Below are positions 34,029 to 37,343 of a stretch of DNA of 37,343 nucleotides, in pieces. The stretch is from assembly GCA_012519415.1 (NCBI GenBank), contig JAAYQG010000151.1, forward strand, positions 1 to 37,343. The letters run 5' to 3'. The notes under the pieces were generated by a model. It was not told where the DNA came from. It saw only the letters and a program-made list of their open reading frames with translations, and ran no database searches. Made by a program: the position numbers and the translations under genes. Positions within the stretch are counted from its first letter, which is position 1. Each line of letters opens with the position of its first letter. The stretch comes from Treponema sp. (GTDB lineage: Bacteria; Spirochaetota; Spirochaetia; Treponematales; Treponemataceae).

Positions 34029-35166
34029 CTAAACATTCATATCATCTTCAGAACTAAAATCCGATGCAAGACCTTTCCATTTAAGCTGCAAAAATATTTC
34101 AATAAATTCGTCAATATTGCCGTCCATTACAGACTGAATATTTCCAACTTCGTGCTTTGTGCGATGATCTTTGACCATTGTATAAGGCTGAAAAACATAC
34201 GAACGAATCTGATTGCCCCAAGAAATATCTTTTTTTTCTTGAGAATACTTTGCATTTTCTTTTTCTTTTTCTGCCCTGTAATATTCGTACAAACGAGCAC
34301 GAAGCATATTCATAGCCGTTTGGCGATTCATTGTTTGGCTTCGTTCTGTTTGACATGCGACAACAATGCCTGTTGGAAGGTGTGTAAAACGAACAGCAGA
34401 ATCGGTTTTATTAACATGCTGCCCGCCGGCTCCACCTGAACGGTATGTATCAACGCGCAAATCTTCCGGTTTAATCTCTACTTCAATACTATCATCAAGC
34501 ACAGGAAAAACATAAACAGAAGAAAAAGATGTATGACGGCGTGCATTTGAATCAAAAGGACTTATGCGCACAAGACGATGAACTCCTGCTTCCGATTTTA
34601 AATATCCATAAGCATATTCACCTGTAATTTCCGCTGTAACGGATTTTATACCGCCTTCTGCTTCAAGAATATCTACAACCTGAATTTTATAACCATGTCG
34701 TTCGCACCAACGTGAATACATTCTAAAAAGCATTTGTGCCCAATCACAAGCTTCTGTTCCGCCTGCACCTGCATGAATTGTAAAATATGCGCCATTTCGG
34801 TCAACTTCATCGGAAAGCAAATTAAGGATGCTTTGTTTTTCAAATTTTACGCGAATATCATCTATAGCAGTTTGGATTTCTTCTTCAAGAGATTCATCAT
34901 CGCTTTCTACTGCAAGTTCATAAAGAGTTTCTGCATCATCAATAGCAGCGACAAGCTCTTTCCATGGTTCAATTCGCGCTTTTAGGGCTTTTATATCACC
35001 CATAATTTTTTCCGCTTTTTGCGGATTATCCCAAAAGCCAGGCTTTCCCGTAAGTGTTTCTTTTTCTGCAATTTTAGATTCTATCGCAACAGAGTCAAAG
35101 ACGCCCCCAAATTTCAAGAATATCAGCTTTTAAATCCATTAATGGAATTTTTAATTCATCAAGCAT
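34029..35166 (-). CDS. prfB: Peptide chain release factor 2, expressed by +1 programmed frameshift
   Basis: The true start is ATG 35166 with AAGGA upstream. It encodes 23 residues (MLDELKIPLMDLK...) up to an in-frame TGA at 35095-35097. The site reads GGGGG CGT CTT TGA C, same spacing as the E. coli RF2 frameshift signal; slipping +1 on CTT continues as 'DSVAIESKIAEK...' to the stop at 34029, giving about 378 residues. The ORF track's 362-residue entry starts at a TTG and misses this N-terminus. RF2 hallmarks: 'SPFDSNARRHTSF' (stop-codon recognition tripeptide SPF for UGA) and 'YRSGGAGGQHVNKTDSAV' (catalytic GGQ). The frameshift makes RF2 supply self-regulating: low RF2 slows UGA termination and increases slippage. 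Confidence 0.95.
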
Positions 35167-35316
35167 TGTTTTTCCTTATTAATAAATACTTTTCAAATTT
35201 CGGTATGAATTACCTTTGGCATTCTAAAGCCATTAAACTTTTCGTAATTTCAAAAAAGCAAAAAGCATAAAAATCACATTGTAATTTTATAAAGCGAAGA
35301 GAGGTTAAATTTTAAG

Positions 35317-35592
35317 CTACGACATTCGCATAAGCATTTTGCGCCACTTTTTCTTGTTTAATTCGGTAATTGCCATAACGCCTTGAACAGGATATTGATA
35401 AATGCGCAGAGTATCGTAATAATCTGTAACTCGATCAATGTCCTTTTTAAGCGCGAGCAATCGCGCTTCACTTACAGCAGTATGTTCCCAGCAAGAACGC
35501 TGCTTCTTAGTATAACCGTAAAATGTAAGAATTTGAGCGAGAGCCTTTGCTGATTCGGCTGCGCCCGGATCTAAAATAACAGAAACAAACAT
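35317..35592 (-). CDS. Small Cas2-like ferredoxin-fold protein, not linked to CRISPR
   Basis: 91 residues. The pattern resembles Cas2: a first strand 'MFVSVILDP' ending in Asp (the Cas2 catalytic-position Asp), a helix 'AESAKALAQILTFYGY', a strand with aromatic residues, a helix 'SEARLLALKKDIDRVTDYYDT', and a strand 'LRIYQYPVQGVMAI' at the place of the Cas2 'RIYPL' strand. No cas1, other cas gene or repeat array is in the window. No Shine-Dalgarno; a TTGACA-17-TATTCT promoter ends 6 bases before the ATG, so the mRNA is probably leaderless. A VapD-like or unrelated ferredoxin-fold protein is the alternative. Confidence 0.6.
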   Translation of the reverse strand: MFVSVILDPGAAESAKALAQILTFYGYTKKQRSCWEHTAVSEARLLALKKDIDRVTDYYDTLRIYQYPVQGVMAITELNKKKWRKMLMRMS

Positions 35593-35598
35593 ACATCT

Positions 35599-35649
35599 AG
35601 AATATGATAATCAAAGTATCTTGTCAAACTGTATTTTTTGGTTAATTAT
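35599..35649. promoter_or_regulatory. Divergent promoters sharing one -35 box
   Basis: On the - strand TTGACA (35622-35627), 17 bp, TATTCT (35599-35604), 6 nt, ATG of the Cas2-like gene. On the + strand TTGTCA (35621-35626), 17 bp, AATTAT (35644-35649), 6 nt, ATG of the FN3/TPR gene. The two -35 boxes occupy the same TTGTCAA, so polymerase can bind in only one direction at a time. Confidence 0.6.
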
Positions 35650-35655
35650 AGAACT

Positions 35656-36807
35656 ATGAAACGAATATTTATATCGGTTGCTTTTTTGGGATTTTCGCTT
35701 TTTTTATTGACAGCGCAGACAGTTACCGCAGTTACAGATATTTCTGTTCTTGTTACAAATATGTCTGTTCAAATTACATGGAAGCGTGGGCAAGGTTATT
35801 CATATTCACCTGATGTAAATTATAGAATTTATAGAGATACAAAACCGCTAACAAAACAAACTGTAAATTCCATGACACTTATCGCCGAACAAGATTCAAG
35901 TCAGTTGATTTTTTCTGAAATTTTGCCGGATACGGCTCAATATTATTATGCTGTAATGGCTGTAAAAGAAGATTCTTTTCTTACCGGTGCAGTAATTCAC
36001 GGCAAAAATGCAACATCGGAAGCTGTAACTGGACAATATTCCGAATGGGAAGAAAATGAAAAAGCAAATATAAGCAATTTTAATGTTATTACACGAAACA
36101 ATTCTGTAATTATTACATACACAACAGAAAAAAAGGGTAAAAGATTAAACCTTTACAGAAGTTCTTCTGCATTTACAAATATTGACAGCCTTGCAAACGC
36201 ATTTTTAATAACAAGTTTTATAGATACAGGCACTCCATTAACAGATGTTCCGCCTCAAAACCAATATTTTTACTATGCACTCATTGAAGAAAGTTCTGTA
36301 AGCGATGGAACAGCTCGTTTTTTTCGGGGAATAACAACATCTTTAGCTCCTATCTGCATTTTTCGCTCCAATTCAAACGTAACAACATCTCCGCAAACAA
36401 CAAGAATTACGCCATTACCTCTTAATTCATCAAGCAAAGCACATTCCGATAGCGTCATCGACAAATTGCCTTTTGAATTAGATTTGGAAAATACAAAAAA
36501 CAAGCCTGAAAAAGATGTTTTTATTTTTCCAAGTGAAACAGCAAGATATTCGGGCGGGCAAACGGAATTAAGTTCAATTATTTCAAGCTGCTTTTCAACA
36601 AAAAACTGGTTAAAAGCAGAAACAGAATTAAAAAAATATATTTCCAATTCTACTTCAACGAGTGCGAAGCAAAGAGCAGAATTTTATCTTGCAGAAACTT
36701 ATTATTTTCTTGGAAAAAAAAGAGAAGCTTTGTTGCTTTTTCTTTCATTGAGAGAGCAATATCCGCTAGAAAGCGCTGAATGGATTGATGCAGTTATTTC
36801 TCTGTAA
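35656..36807 (+). CDS. Secreted protein with fibronectin-type-III-like domains and a C-terminal TPR-like region
   Basis: 383 residues from ATG 35656 (MKRIFISVAFLG...); the ORF track's TTG at 35638 lies in the promoter. Signal peptide about 1-20 (ISVAFLGFSLFLLTA). Two FN3-like beta domains: 'SVQITWKRGQGYSYSPDVNYRIYRD...YYYAVMAV' (about 25-115) and 'NSVIITYTTEKKGKRLNLYRSS...YFYYALIEES' (about 135-225). A low-complexity Ser/Thr-rich linker precedes a helical C-terminus (about 305-383: 'KNWLKAETELKKYISN', 'AEFYLAETYYFLGKKREALLLFLSLREQYP') typical of tetratricopeptide repeats. Probably periplasmic; likely an envelope or scaffold protein. No recognised family name. No Shine-Dalgarno is present. Confidence 0.78.
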   Translation: MKRIFISVAFLGFSLFLLTAQTVTAVTDISVLVTNMSVQITWKRGQGYSYSPDVNYRIYRDTKPLTKQTVNSMTLIAEQDSSQLIFSEILPDTAQYYYAVMAVKEDSFLTGAVIHGKNATSEAVTGQYSEWEENEKANISNFNVITRNNSVIITYTTEKKGKRLNLYRSSSAFTNIDSLANAFLITSFIDTGTPLTDVPPQNQYFYYALIEESSVSDGTARFFRGITTSLAPICIFRSNSNVTTSPQTTRITPLPLNSSSKAHSDSVIDKLPFELDLENTKNKPEKDVFIFPSETARYSGGQTELSSIISSCFSTKNWLKAETELKKYISNSTSTSAKQRAEFYLAETYYFLGKKREALLLFLSLREQYPLESAEWIDAVISL

Positions 36808-36819
36808 TAGATTGAATGT

Positions 36820-36836
36820 TGAGTTTTGTAAACTCA
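36820..36836 (+). terminator. Weak hairpin after the FN3/TPR gene
   Basis: TGAGTTT / AAACTCA, 3-nt loop, 13 bases after the stop codon. No T-run follows, so termination would be inefficient. Confidence 0.35.
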
Positions 36837-36909
36837 AACAAACATTCTTCTGTCTTATCATATACAAAATTAGCTGATTTTAGAAAACTCGATACTAAGT
36901 CTAATAAAT

Positions 36910-36956
36910 AATTTTGCACTTAAATCAAACAAAAAGTCCAATTTAAGTGCAAAATT
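36910..36956. repeat. Perfect 16-bp inverted repeat between convergent genes
   Basis: AATTTTGCACTTAAAT (36910-36925) and ATTTAAGTGCAAAATT (36941-36956) with a 15-nt loop. It can form a hairpin on both strands between the FN3/TPR gene and the partial gene on the right. No strong T-run flanks it, so it is a poor terminator by itself. Confidence 0.6.
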
Positions 36957-37009
36957 CAGTTTTATTGCTAATATTAAATTTGTAGAGTTGACCTAATCGC
37001 AAAACCGAT

Positions 37010-37343
37010 TTATTTAATTGATTTAATCAAAGTAATTAATGCCGGTCTTTGTTTATCAACAGGAACAACATCTTCTTTTGTTTTTGCTCCATTAGCTTCC
37101 GGCACAGGCAAAAGCTCATCACCAATATTAATACGGTCGTAAAAGCCTTTTTGTTTAACAACTCCCTCAGAGATTTCTTCAGAAGGAACTGTAACAGTAA
37201 CTGTGCCAAACAAATCTTGTTCATCAAAAATAGTACCGAGCGTTTTATCTTCAATTACTACTTTATCTTTTTTGATTACATTAAAAACCATGTCTTTAGC
37301 AATTCCATCGGTTTTACCATAATCAATAAGAACAGTCGAGCCG
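37010..37343 (-). CDS. C-terminal part of a hypothetical envelope protein (5' end beyond window)
   Basis: The frame stays open from the listed ATG 37291 to the right edge (GSTVLIDYGKTDGIAKD-MVFNV...), so the gene starts outside the window; about 110 residues are seen. The visible part is beta-rich: 'STVLIDYGKTDGIAKDMVF' resembles the '..VLINKGSxDGVKxGxxF' strands of FlgT-C-like or SH3-like terminal domains in secreted spirochete proteins. 'FGTVTVTVPSEEISEGVV' and 'RINIGDELLPVPE' follow. Ending in a basic 'TLIKSIK'. Function not assignable from this fragment. Confidence 0.65.
   Translation of the reverse strand, partial: GSTVLIDYGKTDGIAKDMVFNVIKKDKVVIEDKTLGTIFDEQDLFGTVTVTVPSEEISEGVVKQKGFYDRINIGDELLPVPEANGAKTKEDVVPVDKQRPALITLIKSIK

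Noticed and set aside
35094-35117. TTG at 35117 as the prfB start
   Set aside because: It lies inside the frameshift site; the upstream ATG 35166 with a ribosome binding site and the CTTTGAC signal explain the N-terminus.
35317-35592. Functional CRISPR-Cas locus
   Set aside because: Only a Cas2-like fold is suggested; no repeats with regular spacers and no cas1 or effector genes are present in the window.

Overview
The window looks like a chromosomal segment of a low-GC Treponema-like spirochete, probably a gut or rumen species that uses plant polysaccharide. This rests on the AT-rich composition, the spirochete-style PEGA-domain and lipoprotein genes, the split release-factor gene prfB with its RF2 frameshift site, and carbohydrate uptake genes next to the 3' end of an apparent GH115 alpha-glucuronidase. 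The assignment is inference from protein character; no 16S gene is present.

Left third (1-14.2 kb): the tail of the GH115-like gene and a small lipoprotein gene lie on the + strand. They face a nine-gene operon on the - strand (about 14203 down to 1154). Read 5' to 3' this encodes: a very large membrane-anchored solute-binding protein with tandem sugar-binding-like modules; two MalF/MalG-type permeases; a secreted NHL/TPR protein; a YIP1-family membrane protein; a membrane-anchored DUF5696-like protein with a glycosidase-like layout; a second MalF/MalG pair; and a second solute-binding lipoprotein. No ATPase is encoded, so a shared MsmX-type ATPase elsewhere is implied. This dual-importer plus accessory-protein locus is the best candidate for an under-described system.

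Middle (14.2-22.8 kb): a long AT-rich promoter region; a hicA-hicB toxin-antitoxin pair with a promoter-embedded operator and near-identical 20-bp sequences on both sides; tRNA-Val(UAC) with a textbook promoter and terminator; a FecCD/FecE-type iron-chelate or cobalamin ABC permease and ATPase without a binding protein; an NMT1/SsuA-type ABC importer (binding protein, permease, ATPase); and a six-TM methyl-accepting chemotaxis protein.

Right part (22.8-37.3 kb), mostly one - strand run: prfB (RF2, +1 programmed frameshift), PEGA-domain protein, ftsY, a secreted hypothetical protein, lolC-lolD-lolE-like lipoprotein export genes, then mcsA-mcsB-clpC (protein-arginine-kinase/Clp stress module, without ctsR). 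An orphan Cas2-like small gene and a secreted FN3/TPR protein diverge from a shared promoter, and a partial hypothetical gene runs off the right edge.

A recurring signal is that several genes lacking a Shine-Dalgarno sequence have a -35/-10 promoter whose -10 box ends exactly 6 nt before the start codon, as expected for leaderless mRNAs.
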